Shown here: positions 10,020 to 17,538 of the stretch, in pieces
How positions within the stretch are numbered: position 1 is the stretch's first letter
Layout: the number at the start of each line of letters is the position of its first letter
Virus record (IMG/VR): IMGVR_UViG_3300049215_000162
Coordinates: 1-26,703 of that record
Length of the DNA: 26,703 nt
DNA from: a virus
Reading direction: 5' to 3' (one strand)
Translations under genes and position numbers: made by a program
The notes under the pieces: generated by a model
Seen by the model: only the letters and a program-made list of their open reading frames with translations
Told to the model about the DNA's origin: nothing
The model's database searches: none

Positions 10020-11675
10020 TTAAATAGCCACAACTTGGTAGGTGATTTGATAGGTCACGGTATTATTGTTAGCGGCGTTTCCTGTGATCTCTGTGGCTAT
10101 TGGATTATACAGATTAACAACAGTATTGTCGAAACCAGTATTTGCGCCGCCAAATGTTGCAAGAGCATTCACACCATTGAATTGTGTTGCGGATGCTACA
10201 ATTTCAGCGTTAGTCAAAACGGCTGCAATGCTGGTGGCTGTTCCATAATATAAATTGATGGTCTGTGCTGCACCAGCAGTAAAAACGTTTGTGCCGCCGT
10301 ATACCATCTTTGCCGATGCTGAGACGACTTGAATTACTTTACCAGAACCTGGTGCTGGAATAACCGAAACCGGAGTTCCGTGCAATGCTTTGATTTGGGC
10401 ATTCGTCAAAGAGCCTGTAATGGTCACTATTTGCCCTGGGAGAGTGTTTACGGTGCCAGCGGCGTTACTTACAGTGATACCAGTATTCGAAAAGACAAGC
10501 CCTGAATAATTCAGAGTGCCTGATGTGGTTAGCGGAGTTGTATTTGTAGAGTCAATGGTTGTATTGAGAATGTTTGCTGTGCCAGCAGAGGATGTAAAAG
10601 CATTATTTGTTCCAGAAAGGAAATAACTACCTATCGCATTACATGCACCGGTTACCGCGACAGCATTATTCGCCGATCCATCGATTTTGGTGTTGATAAT
10701 GTTGTTTGTGCCGTTACTTGAAAGAGTCACAATGCCTTGAATATCGCAATTCCATAGAGTTAAGCTATCGCCTGATGTATTGCAGTTAAATTTTGTTCCT
10801 GTTCCTGTTCCAGTTACATTGCAATTTCTAAATGTAAAAGATGCTCCGCCCAGATTTCTTATCAAATTTCCGGAGTTTGTGCCATATGCGAAATTGCAAT
10901 CATAAAACGTAAATACAGCGGTGGTGCTTGATCCTGAAACGACGAAAGTGTTTGCGCTTCCATCAGTTTGAGTAACTTTGCACTTCGTAAAATTCATGAC
11001 GGTTGATGTGCCAACGCCGTTAAATATGTTATTGCTTCCATTATTGGTGAATTGTATTCCGGAAATATTTACTGTTCCTGATGCTGCTAGAGTGGCAAGG
11101 CCAACAACAGAAACCGTTGGTGTAAAGGAATCGGTATCCCATGCTGTTAAGTTTACACCGCTTTTCAGTGTTATGTTTTCTGTGTATGTCCCTGGGCGAA
11201 TGAAAATCGTTTGTCCGGATGATGCGGCTGTTAGCGCAGACGCAATTGTTGCAAATGTACCACGCAAACCAACTGTTGCGGATGGATCAACCACTAAAGG
11301 AGTAAGCCAGCTACGATTTTCTACTTGTACTGTACTAGCCGCTCCGATCGTACCCATCACGGCTATTGTACCTGCTTGCTGTCCTAATATATTCAGATTA
11401 TTAGCCGCAGCAACGGCAGATCCTGAATCTTCAGTAAATGTTAAAGGAACGCTAGCGCCCGCCACTAATGTGATGTTAGGCGACGAATACCCAACAGTCA
11501 CTGAACTATTTGGAGATGTTATTGACCCCACTTTAATATTTGGGGTAGATGTGGAGCCGATAAGCAATTGCCCGTTTATGCTAACAGTTTCTGTAGGTAT
11601 AACTGCACCTGAAAAGTCAACGTTATCCGACCAAATGATCGAATTTCCACTAGGACCGTTTGCGAAACCTGGCAT
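10020..11675 (-). CDS. Tail spike/fibre-like protein with beta-helix
   Basis: 551 residues, rich in Thr, Asn, Ser and Gly. Residues 1-100 begin MPGFANGPSGNSIIW and probably attach to the tail. From about 140 the pattern changes to ATIASALTAASSGQTIFIRPG followed by YTENITLKSGVNLTAW, the hallmark of pectate-lyase-type right-handed beta-helices (a rung of T-I-x-x-A, then the FIRPGTYTENI turn). Regular N-rich rungs continue to about 380, and a compact C-terminal domain follows. No catalytic residues can be assigned. AGG lies six bases before ATG 11675. The likely role is receptor binding. Confidence 0.75.
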   Translation of the reverse strand: MPGFANGPSGNSIIWSDNVDFSGAVIPTETVSINGQLLIGSTSTPNIKVGSITSPNSSVTVGYSSPNITLVAGASVPLTFTEDSGSAVAAANNLNILGQQAGTIAVMGTIGAASTVQVENRSWLTPLVVDPSATVGLRGTFATIASALTAASSGQTIFIRPGTYTENITLKSGVNLTAWDTDSFTPTVSVVGLATLAASGTVNISGIQFTNNGSNNIFNGVGTSTVMNFTKCKVTQTDGSANTFVVSGSSTTAVFTFYDCNFAYGTNSGNLIRNLGGASFTFRNCNVTGTGTGTKFNCNTSGDSLTLWNCDIQGIVTLSSNGTNNIINTKIDGSANNAVAVTGACNAIGSYFLSGTNNAFTSSAGTANILNTTIDSTNTTPLTTSGTLNYSGLVFSNTGITVSNAAGTVNTLPGQIVTITGSLTNAQIKALHGTPVSVIPAPGSGKVIQVVSASAKMVYGGTNVFTAGAAQTINLYYGTATSIAAVLTNAEIVASATQFNGVNALATFGGANTGFDNTVVNLYNPIATEITGNAANNNTVTYQITYQVVAI

Positions 11676-11682
11676 TTTTTAC

Positions 11683-12237
11683 CTATGAAGCTAAAGTGTA
11701 AGTTCCCGTAATATTCCAATTATAGATTTTCCCCGCAATACCTGTAAGCGTAACGATAATTGTATTCCCACTCACTCCCATTACAGCGTTTGAGCCTACA
11801 TTTTCTTCAAAAGAATCTTTCTGTTGATTAGGTATCAGAACTGTTGCAGCTCCTGTACTTCTTACAGCGCCGACTATTGTGTAGCCATTTCCTGCAGGTG
11901 TTACAGAATCAAAAGCGGCTATAGATATATCAAGGGTATATGTGCCTGCGGAAAGTGCGGATAAAATAGTAATAATTTGAGTTTGGCCAAGACCATCGCT
12001 TGTTGTTGATGTTTGCTGATATCTATTTGTGAGAACTATATCAACTTCATTAGATACGCCCGTTCCTGCTACTCCGCCTTTGGTTATTATCCCATTAGCA
12101 TTATTTTCAGTGGAATCAAAACCATTTACAATAAGAATATGCGCCAAAGGTACTGCATTTCCATTCTGTGTGTCGAATTCTTCTGATACTGATGGAGGTA
12201 AACTTCCAGCTGTAGATCCTGCCCAAAATTGACTCAT
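11683..12237 (-). CDS. Tail appendage protein with MSQFW N-terminus
   Basis: 184 residues. It begins MSQFWAGSTAGSLPPSVSEEF, nearly the same start as the next upstream gene (MSQFWIGNTSSSSF), which suggests a shared attachment peptide. The remainder is beta-rich (SALSAGTYTLDISIAAFDS, then VMGVSGNTIIVTLTGIAGK), like a jelly-roll or Ig-like virion domain. The ribosome site is weak. The position in the fibre cassette supports a tail or baseplate decoration role. Confidence 0.6.
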   Translation of the reverse strand: MSQFWAGSTAGSLPPSVSEEFDTQNGNAVPLAHILIVNGFDSTENNANGIITKGGVAGTGVSNEVDIVLTNRYQQTSTTSDGLGQTQIITILSALSAGTYTLDISIAAFDSVTPAGNGYTIVGAVRSTGAATVLIPNQQKDSFEENVGSNAVMGVSGNTIIVTLTGIAGKIYNWNITGTYTLAS

Positions 12238-12241
12238 GGTT

Positions 12242-12934
12242 TTATCTCGCCGAATTAAGGGTATAGGTCATGTAAAATAAGTCTACTTGGGATTGTGGAA
12301 GTGTTCCGCTTGTGCTTAACATTTTATACATTGGCCCTATATTCAATGTGGGAATGTTGGTAGTAATAGCCGTCCCGACAGAGGCTCCATTGATTGTAAA
12401 AGAAACGCTACCACCATTTGCACTAACGACAAATCCTAGATTTACAAAACCTGTTATAGCTAAAGTCCCAGAGTCAACAGTAGTTGTTATTCCTCCGTTA
12501 GTACAATTCAGAAGCCATTTTCCGCCATTAACATTATCTGAATAGCTAAAATAAACCCCATTTGTGGTAGCTACCTCAACACCATCCATCATACCTTGTT
12601 GATTTGTATATCTATTGGCAACTTCAGATAATGTAACGAGACTGGTTACCCAGTTTATAGAATAAGACCCTCCCCCCAAAACAATAGGAAAATCAATAAA
12701 GGAAGAATCTCCTAAAAAAAGACTGATATTTACTGATAAACCTGATGAGATAGCTATCAAGCCTGGATGGGTAGACGATCCCCCTTCACTTATAAAGGCA
12801 TTTGTTTCGCCCTCTAACCAATTTAAATAGCCGTTGTCTGACGAACTATTACTCAGAAAATCATCGAAAATATTGACAGTCGTATTTGGCTGAAAAGATG
12901 ATGAAGATGTATTTCCTATCCAAAACTGGCTCAT
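12242..12934 (-). CDS. Tail appendage protein with concanavalin/jelly-roll-like domain
   Basis: 230 residues. An N-terminal MSQFWIGNTSSSSF peptide is followed by FDDFLSN and a beta-sandwich with the common phage features: an HPG segment (STHPGLIAI), VNLGFVVSANGGSVSFTING and a DLFYMTYTL ending. Such concanavalin A-like domains occur in tail proteins and may bind glycans. TAGGTAAATA precedes the ATG, the same ribosome-site pattern as the neighbouring cassette genes. Confidence 0.65.
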   Translation of the reverse strand: MSQFWIGNTSSSSFQPNTTVNIFDDFLSNSSSDNGYLNWLEGETNAFISEGGSSTHPGLIAISSGLSVNISLFLGDSSFIDFPIVLGGGSYSINWVTSLVTLSEVANRYTNQQGMMDGVEVATTNGVYFSYSDNVNGGKWLLNCTNGGITTTVDSGTLAITGFVNLGFVVSANGGSVSFTINGASVGTAITTNIPTLNIGPMYKMLSTSGTLPQSQVDLFYMTYTLNSAR

Positions 12935-12937
12935 TAT

Positions 12938-13282
12938 TTACCTAAATCCGATAATTTGAAGCCATGTCGGCTGTTCTGCCGTCTTGCCGAAAATGATCTG
13001 TCCTTTGCGTAAATACAAAGTACCATTTCCATAAGTTGTTTTAGCGCTATGATTCGTTTGAAAATCAACAATCAATGTGCCAAGCGGAGGGATGAAATCA
13101 TGATCTGTAACGCCATCTAATGAAATATCAATAGCAACGGTAGATGATCCGTTATACATTTTCCATATTTTCACATCATCAGTAAAGCCCGATCCATTCA
13201 TTGCTTGATATGTACCTGTGAGCGATCCAGGATTAAATATTGATTTTGTCACACATTGGACGCAAGAAAGTTCTTCAGCCAT
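12938..13282 (-). CDS. Small conserved-type virion protein
   Basis: 114 residues, beta-rich, with FTDDVKIWKMYNGSS, VAIDISLDGVTDHDFIPPLG and LYLRKGQIIFGK segments. The text resembles a small structural protein that I associate with podovirus tail regions, but I cannot name the family. AGGTTAAAA precedes ATG 13282. It lies between the fibre and the appendage proteins. Probably a decoration or adaptor protein. Confidence 0.6.
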   Translation of the reverse strand: MAEELSCVQCVTKSIFNPGSLTGTYQAMNGSGFTDDVKIWKMYNGSSTVAIDISLDGVTDHDFIPPLGTLIVDFQTNHSAKTTYGNGTLYLRKGQIIFGKTAEQPTWLQIIGFR

Positions 13283-13284
13283 TT

Positions 13285-13485
13285 TTAACCTATGTTTTCA
13301 ACTTTTGGTTCTTCTACGCTCTTCTCTAGGGGTCTATTTTCATTGATTTTGTTGATTACAAAATTGAGCATTTCACACATAACATCATGAAGCTCTCCAA
13401 GACTGGCATTGCAATCGCATTCATATCTGTGTACTCTTTCGTCTTTTTTCACTTGTAGAATTGTTTTGTTGTGTGCTTCGACCAT
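13285..13485 (-). CDS. Small hypothetical protein in the fibre cassette
   Basis: 66 residues, charged and helical (HRYECDCNASLGELHDVMCEML) with a CDC motif and a disordered acidic tail. GAAAGGTGA precedes ATG 13485. It lies 86 bases after the repeat fibre gene, from which it is separated by a long hairpin. No family recognised; a fibre chaperone or assembly factor would fit the position. Confidence 0.6.
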   Translation of the reverse strand: MVEAHNKTILQVKKDERVHRYECDCNASLGELHDVMCEMLNFVINKINENRPLEKSVEEPKVENIG

Positions 13486-13517
13486 GTATTCACCTTTCTA
13501 TGAAATTCTTTTTACTG

Positions 13518-13560
13518 AATCCTCTACTAAACTAATAATATCTTAGCTTAGAAGAGGATT
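13518..13560. promoter_or_regulatory. Long imperfect palindrome after the fibre gene
   Basis: AATCCTCT-A-CTAA-A-CTAA (13518-13535) pairs with TTAG-C-TTAG-A-AGAGGATT (13543-13560): sixteen pairs with two mismatches and a seven-base loop, beginning 12 bases past the fibre stop. On the minus strand no T-run follows, so it may slow or process the transcript rather than end it; on the plus strand only TTTT follows. Confidence 0.55.
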
Positions 13561-13571
13561 TTGCCAAATAT

Positions 13572-15971
13572 TTAGGTTTGGCCAAATATAATATATGTAA
13601 CGGTACTGACATCAGCGGTCTGCGTGCTCGCAGGTGTGCCAAGTATTAGACTAGTGATGGTAAATGAAGCTCCCGCGCTTATAGTATACGTGAGTTCCCC
13701 AAGTGTCACTGATCCGTTTGCTGCTGACCTGCTCAAGAATATCCGATCGGTAGCCGCGATACCTGTACATGCGACTGTTACCGTTCCAAGTACTAAGACT
13801 GCACTTCCAATAAAGTCGGTCACAGCGCCGCCATTATATGAAATCTTTGTGGCAACGCTGGTTAAATTAACGTTACCCGTTAGATTGACCCCTCCAGAGC
13901 CTGCCTGAATCGTAGTAGTTGATGTTGTATTAGTAGAACCTAGAGTTACAGTTTTAGCCGCGCCACCCGTTCCAATTGTTAAAGTTGTGGCCGCTGCATC
14001 TCCACTGATGGTTATTGCGCCCGTTCCCGTGGCCAAGGTAAAGATGCCGTTAGTGGTTGTGTGGGTAGTTCCGCCTGTTCCGGTATTTATGTTAACAGCT
14101 GTTGCGCCTGTTACATTTCCAATAGTGATAGTTTTAGCGGCGGCATCTGTACCAACGTTGATTGCGCCCGTGCCAGTCGAGAGACCCCAAGAGGCATTGG
14201 TTGTTGTCCATAAGTTAGCGCCTGTTCCGCTGTTATGAGTAATCGCGGTGGCACCTGTTACGTTGCCAACTGTGATAGTTTTAGCGGCGGCATCTGTACC
14301 TATATTAATCGCTCCAGTCCCAGTAGATAATCCCCAACTTGCGTTAGTTGTTGTCCATAGGTTAGCCCCTGTACCAGAATTGATTGTAATAGCCGTCGCA
14401 CCTGTTACGTTGCCGATTGTGACGGTATGGGCAATCGCGTTTGTGCCAATATTGACTCCAGAAGTACCCGCATTAAGAGAGACTGGGGTTGCGCCTGTTG
14501 AGTTACCAATATTGATGGTATGGTCAGCTGCGTCCGCACCGATTGAAATCGTTCCAGTTCCTGTAAGAAGAGAAAAAATTCCATTCGTTGTCGTTAGGGT
14601 TGTTCCGCCTGTACCTGTATTAATATTAACAGCGGTGGCACCTGTTACGTTGCCGATTGTGACGGTATGGGCAATCGCGTTTGTGCCAACGTTTAACGCT
14701 CCCGTTCCCGCATTTAATGAAATTGCTGTAGCACCTGTTGAGTTGCCAAGGGTGATTGTATGAGCTGCTGCGTCAGTACCGATATTAATTGCGCCTGTTC
14801 CGGAAACCAAGGCGAGAGTTGCGTTGGTGGTTGTCCAAGTTGAACCGCCTGTACCTGCATTAATATTAACGGCTGTAGCACCCGTTACGTTACCAATCGT
14901 GATAGTCTTGGCGATTGCCGTACCGATATTGATGGCTCCAGTTCCAGAATCTACAGTTACGCTTGTTCCACCTGTTTGGTTACCGATAACAACTGGTTGC
15001 GCAATCGCATTTCCAGAAATAGAAGTCCCTGCTGTACCCCCATTTAATACAACTTGAGTGGCACCTGTAGAGTTACCCAACGTAATAATTCTTGCAGCTG
15101 CCCCAGTGCCTACATTGATATTTTGTGCTACGGCATCATTCCCAATCCCAATGACACCCGCCGAAGAATTAAGTTCCAAAACACCTGATGAATCAATCAG
15201 AACCGTATCAGCAGAATTCAGGATAATATCACCCGTTCCAGTTGAAGTTACTGTAAAACTGCCCGTACCCGTATTGACAGCTATTGCGGTGGCACCTGTT
15301 ACGTTGCCGATTGTGATAGTTCTAGCTCCTGCGCCTGTACCGATATTTACAGCGCCTGTAGATGCGTCTGAAGCTAAATTTAATGCTGTGGCGCCCGTTG
15401 TAATTGTAGCGCTAGCATCACCTGTTATTAGACCTGTAAAGTGAGCCGTAGTTCCCACAACTGCTGTAAATGTACCAGCGGCGGGTGTAGTTCCTCCGAT
15501 TGCGGGAGGTGCTGCAAAAACTGACGCTAAGTTACTTGGTTGAACAGCTAAAGCCGTAACACCAGGAACTGTAGCCGTTCCAGCTACTGCCTGAGCATTT
15601 GTTGCAAGGTTTGTAATACCTGTAACACCTGTTTGAGCAATTGGAGCGCCTGCAATAGCTACAGCATCAACATAATCTTTAATTTCTTTTACTGAAGGAA
15701 CTAATGTCGTAGAAGAAGCATCGCCAACTATTGTAGAAGACAGTTGTACAATACCTGCCGTTGTTGTTGTGGCATAAGCATTGCCCCCACTTATCCATAC
15801 GCCAGAACCTGTGGTTTCATATATAATAGAAGGAGAAGCGCTGTTATCCTGCCAACGAGATCCTGGAATCATTTTATCATTTGTTGTAGGGGCTCTTTGT
15901 GCATTGACATATGTTGGAAAGGTGTTTGGGTCTACGCCATCTATATCTGAGCTATTGTAAAATGATGTCAT
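13572..15971 (-). CDS. Repeat-rich tail fibre protein
   Basis: 799 residues from ATG 15971, where AAGGAG lies upstream; the frame extends further but without a ribosome site. Residues 1-140 form an attachment region (FPTYVNAQRAPTTNDKMIPG, then VPSVKEIKDYVDAVAIAG) of a kind common to phage fibres. Residues about 205-690 are tandem beta-strand repeats: a 31-residue unit of the type GTGAINIGTDAAAHTITLGN plus STGATAISLNA, and a 49-residue version with an extra 18 residues (GTGGTTLTTTNGIF-like). The last 100 residues are a distinct globular end (IAATDRIFLSRSAANGS). The protein is probably a trimeric fibre shaft with a tip for host recognition. Antisense reading frames here are shadows. Confidence 0.85.
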   Translation of the reverse strand: MTSFYNSSDIDGVDPNTFPTYVNAQRAPTTNDKMIPGSRWQDNSASPSIIYETTGSGVWISGGNAYATTTTAGIVQLSSTIVGDASSTTLVPSVKEIKDYVDAVAIAGAPIAQTGVTGITNLATNAQAVAGTATVPGVTALAVQPSNLASVFAAPPAIGGTTPAAGTFTAVVGTTAHFTGLITGDASATITTGATALNLASDASTGAVNIGTGAGARTITIGNVTGATAIAVNTGTGSFTVTSTGTGDIILNSADTVLIDSSGVLELNSSAGVIGIGNDAVAQNINVGTGAAARIITLGNSTGATQVVLNGGTAGTSISGNAIAQPVVIGNQTGGTSVTVDSGTGAINIGTAIAKTITIGNVTGATAVNINAGTGGSTWTTTNATLALVSGTGAINIGTDAAAHTITLGNSTGATAISLNAGTGALNVGTNAIAHTVTIGNVTGATAVNINTGTGGTTLTTTNGIFSLLTGTGTISIGADAADHTINIGNSTGATPVSLNAGTSGVNIGTNAIAHTVTIGNVTGATAITINSGTGANLWTTTNASWGLSTGTGAINIGTDAAAKTITVGNVTGATAITHNSGTGANLWTTTNASWGLSTGTGAINVGTDAAAKTITIGNVTGATAVNINTGTGGTTHTTTNGIFTLATGTGAITISGDAAATTLTIGTGGAAKTVTLGSTNTTSTTTIQAGSGGVNLTGNVNLTSVATKISYNGGAVTDFIGSAVLVLGTVTVACTGIAATDRIFLSRSAANGSVTLGELTYTISAGASFTITSLILGTPASTQTADVSTVTYIIFGQT
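13890..15340 (-). repeat. Tandem 93/147-base repeats in the fibre gene
   Basis: The shaft is built of 93-base (31-residue) and 147-base (49-residue) units. Some copies are near identical in DNA: 14399-14450 and 14639-14690 share more than 50 consecutive bases. Exact repeats so close invite slippage or recombination and would change shaft length. Confidence 0.75.
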
Positions 15972-16035
15972 AAGGATCTCCTTGTTGTTTGAATTTGAAA
16001 TTATTACATAAGATTTTTTTTTGAAAGGAAAATCA

Positions 16036-16064
16036 TTGAAATTAATTAGGGTGTTATGTATAAT
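16036..16064 (+). promoter_or_regulatory. Sigma70 promoter of the plus-strand island
   Basis: TTGAAA (16036-16041) and TATAAT (16059-16064) are 17 bases apart: five of six and six of six matches. The palindrome ATGATCAT (16063-16070) overlaps the -10 and the start region and could be the operator of the RHH protein encoded immediately downstream. Confidence 0.8.
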
Positions 16065-16090
16065 GATCATATAGTGACAAAAGGCATTAA

Positions 16091-16264
16091 ATGAATGAAG
16101 AACGTATAATCCGCATCAAGTTACGAGATGAGCTTTTTCGTAAATACAAGGTATATTGCGCTATTGAAAATATATCAATGACTGAGATGACGAACATAAT
16201 CGTTTCAGAATATATTAATAAACAACAAGAGAATGTTAAAATTTTTAAAGTTGAGAAAAAATAG
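16091..16264 (+). CDS. Ribbon-helix-helix (CopG/Arc-like) regulator
   Basis: 57 residues. IIRIKLRDELFRKYKVYCAI gives the N-terminal strand and helix A, ISMTEMTNIIVSEYI gives the turn and helix B, the order typical of the ribbon-helix-helix fold (R-I-x-I-x-L-x-x-E then S-x-T-x-x). A basic tail follows. The near-consensus promoter at 16036-16064 lies 27 bases upstream. Its gene opens a plus-strand island inside the minus-strand virion operon; autoregulation through the palindrome at the promoter is likely. The ribosome site is weak (AAGGCATTAA). Confidence 0.65.
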   Translation: MNEERIIRIKLRDELFRKYKVYCAIENISMTEMTNIIVSEYINKQQENVKIFKVEKK

Positions 16265-16273
16265 GTAAAGATT

Positions 16274-16483
16274 ATGACCGAAGCATGGTTTCAAGTTTTG
16301 GCTATCATTTTCGCAAACGCAGCAATTTCAATTTCGATGGTCTTATGGATAAGGACTGAGGGAAATGCTGATCGAAGGGATATTCAGAATATGATGTTGT
16401 CTTTTCATAATGATATTCAAAAAGAAATGAAGGATTTTCATGGAAGACTGTGTGCTATTGAAGAAAAAAATAAAGGAAAATAG
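16274..16483 (+). CDS. Small membrane protein with C-terminal coiled coil
   Basis: 69 residues. Residues 5-27 (WFQVLAIIFANAAISISMVL) span the membrane; residues 32-66 are a charged helix ending FHGRLCAIEEKNKGK. The ending is close to that of the 3884 gene (HARLSVIEKVMEGE), suggesting a common origin. The ribosome site AGGT precedes ATG 16274. First of three adjacent copies of this architecture in the plus-strand island. Confidence 0.65.
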   Translation: MTEAWFQVLAIIFANAAISISMVLWIRTEGNADRRDIQNMMLSFHNDIQKEMKDFHGRLCAIEEKNKGK

Positions 16484-16494
16484 GGGTATAATTT

Positions 16495-16713
16495 ATGGAA
16501 TTCATAATTGATTTCACAGTAATTGGAACAGGCATAACGACCATAAGTTCAGTCTATATGATTATTAGAAATTTTAAAACCGACATCAATTCCCATATTG
16601 ATCGCCTTGAAAAACGTATGGATCTTTTAGATGAGAGAATGTTTATGCTTGCTACAGGGAAAAGTTTAGCTGATGCCATCAAAGAAGAAAAAATGAAAAG
16701 GAGTGAGGGATAA
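16495..16713 (+). CDS. Small membrane protein with C-terminal coiled coil
   Basis: 72 residues. Residues 3-25 (FIIDFTVIGTGITTISSVYM) span the membrane; then HIDRLEKRMDLLDERMFMLA makes a heptad helix. AGGGG lies upstream of ATG 16495. The arrangement resembles XhlA-type phage proteins with the order of membrane and coil reversed. Stop and next start overlap by one base (TAATG). Confidence 0.65.
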   Translation: MEFIIDFTVIGTGITTISSVYMIIRNFKTDINSHIDRLEKRMDLLDERMFMLATGKSLADAIKEEKMKRSEG

Positions 16714-16925
16714 TGGAAGGAAATAAAATGGGATTCTTTAAAGATCATGCCGATACACTGGCAATTATTGGTGTGAATTTGGCAATCGGCGCATTTATGT
16801 TAAGTTTTATGATTTCTACAAGCCATCGAGTAGATGCGGCTAATGTTCGCTTAGATGCGGCTAATGTAAGAATGGATACAGTGCAAATGATGATTTATGA
16901 CATGTTAAAAGAGGGTAGAAAATAA
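16713..16925 (+). CDS. Small membrane protein with duplicated coil repeat
   Basis: 70 residues. Residues 14-36 (DTLAIIGVNLAIGAFMLSFM) span the membrane. The following helix contains the short repeat RVDAANVRLDAANVRMDT. Two starts are plausible: ATG 16713 (coupled by TAATG, AGGAG upstream) and ATG 16728 (AAGGAAATAAA upstream). Same architecture as the two genes before it. Confidence 0.65.
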   Translation: MEGNKMGFFKDHADTLAIIGVNLAIGAFMLSFMISTSHRVDAANVRLDAANVRMDTVQMMIYDMLKEGRK

Positions 16926-17047
16926 TGAAAGAATTTATATTAAAGTGTTTTGTTGTTAGTATTTTCGCTATTATAGTCATGAATATTGAAATATTTTTGC
17001 AAATATTAGGAAATCTTATTCTTTTTATATTTTTTAGAAATATTTAG
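16925..17047 (+). CDS. Very small hydrophobic membrane peptide
   Basis: 40 residues, nearly all hydrophobic (FILKCFVVSIFAIIVMN, then IFLQILGNLILFIFF), enough for one or two membrane passes. ATG 16925 overlaps the previous stop (TAATG), the usual coupling here. Its stop overlaps the stop of the convergent KTSC gene (17044-17047). A holin-like or small-toxin-like role is possible but unsupported; it could also be a remnant. Confidence 0.45.
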   Translation: MKEFILKCFVVSIFAIIVMNIEIFLQILGNLILFIFFRNI

Positions 17048-17538
17048 GAAACTTTTTGATAGGGATATCCACCGCCCTTTATCAAAGTATACATGGATGC
17101 GCCCATTGACGGAACCTTCCCTTTCCACCACTTACCCCAAGCATTCTGTCCATCTGTTCGGGCAGGTATTGCGCCTTTTTGGAATAGATCGAATATGACA
17201 TTGGGAACACCTTCATAAGAATAGATCGGCCCATTGCGATCTGGATATTTACCCAGGAACCTGACGAATAATTTTTGCATTTCCGGATCATATGCAAAAC
17301 CTTCTACATTGCTTGATTCCATCCCTGGTTCAATTGGTGGGGTTAAACCTTCAACTGGAGCTTGTTGCAATTCTACTTGTAATTGATCTATCCGATCTGT
17401 TGTTGCTGTCAATTCCTGCGCAAGCATCATTTGAAATTCATCGCTAAGAATTTCACCAGATTGCAATACGTCTTGAATGCCTTTTAAAAGCTGATCTAGA
17501 AGTTGTTCGAGTGCTTGCAATTCTTGGCGCGGATTCAA
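17044..17538 (-). CDS. KTSC-domain virion protein
   Basis: 164 residues. Residues 1-55 form a Gln/Leu-rich coiled coil. From about 79 the sequence SSNVEGFAYDPEMQKLFVRF followed by GPIYSYEGVPNVIFDLFQKG and a Lys/Tyr-containing end (ASMYTLIKGGGYPYQKV) fits the KTSC domain: an S-x-I-x-x-x-G-Y/F-D strand, Y-x-Y-x-x-V-P, and the closing Y. The ending IKGGGYPYQKV is extended compared with the short classical form. The gene follows two candidate ejection proteins with an overlapping start, so it is probably part of the virion or its assembly. Confidence 0.65.
   Translation of the reverse strand: MNPRQELQALEQLLDQLLKGIQDVLQSGEILSDEFQMMLAQELTATTDRIDQLQVELQQAPVEGLTPPIEPGMESSNVEGFAYDPEMQKLFVRFLGKYPDRNGPIYSYEGVPNVIFDLFQKGAIPARTDGQNAWGKWWKGKVPSMGASMYTLIKGGGYPYQKVS

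Noticed and set aside
10978-11688. 236-residue plus-strand frame opposite the spike-like gene
   Set aside because: Shadow of the Thr/Ser/Gly-rich beta-helix gene; no ribosome site and hydrophobic Val/Pro-rich composition as in other shadows here.
13890-15340. Regular repeats that might suggest a CRISPR array
   Set aside because: The repeats are inside one long open reading frame with a 31/49-residue period and no unique spacers between identical repeats.
13987-15444. Long plus-strand reading frames of Val/Pro/Ala-rich repeats opposite the fibre gene
   Set aside because: They are the reverse complement of the Thr/Gly/Asn repeats of the fibre; no ribosome sites, and each is broken by stops in step with the repeats.
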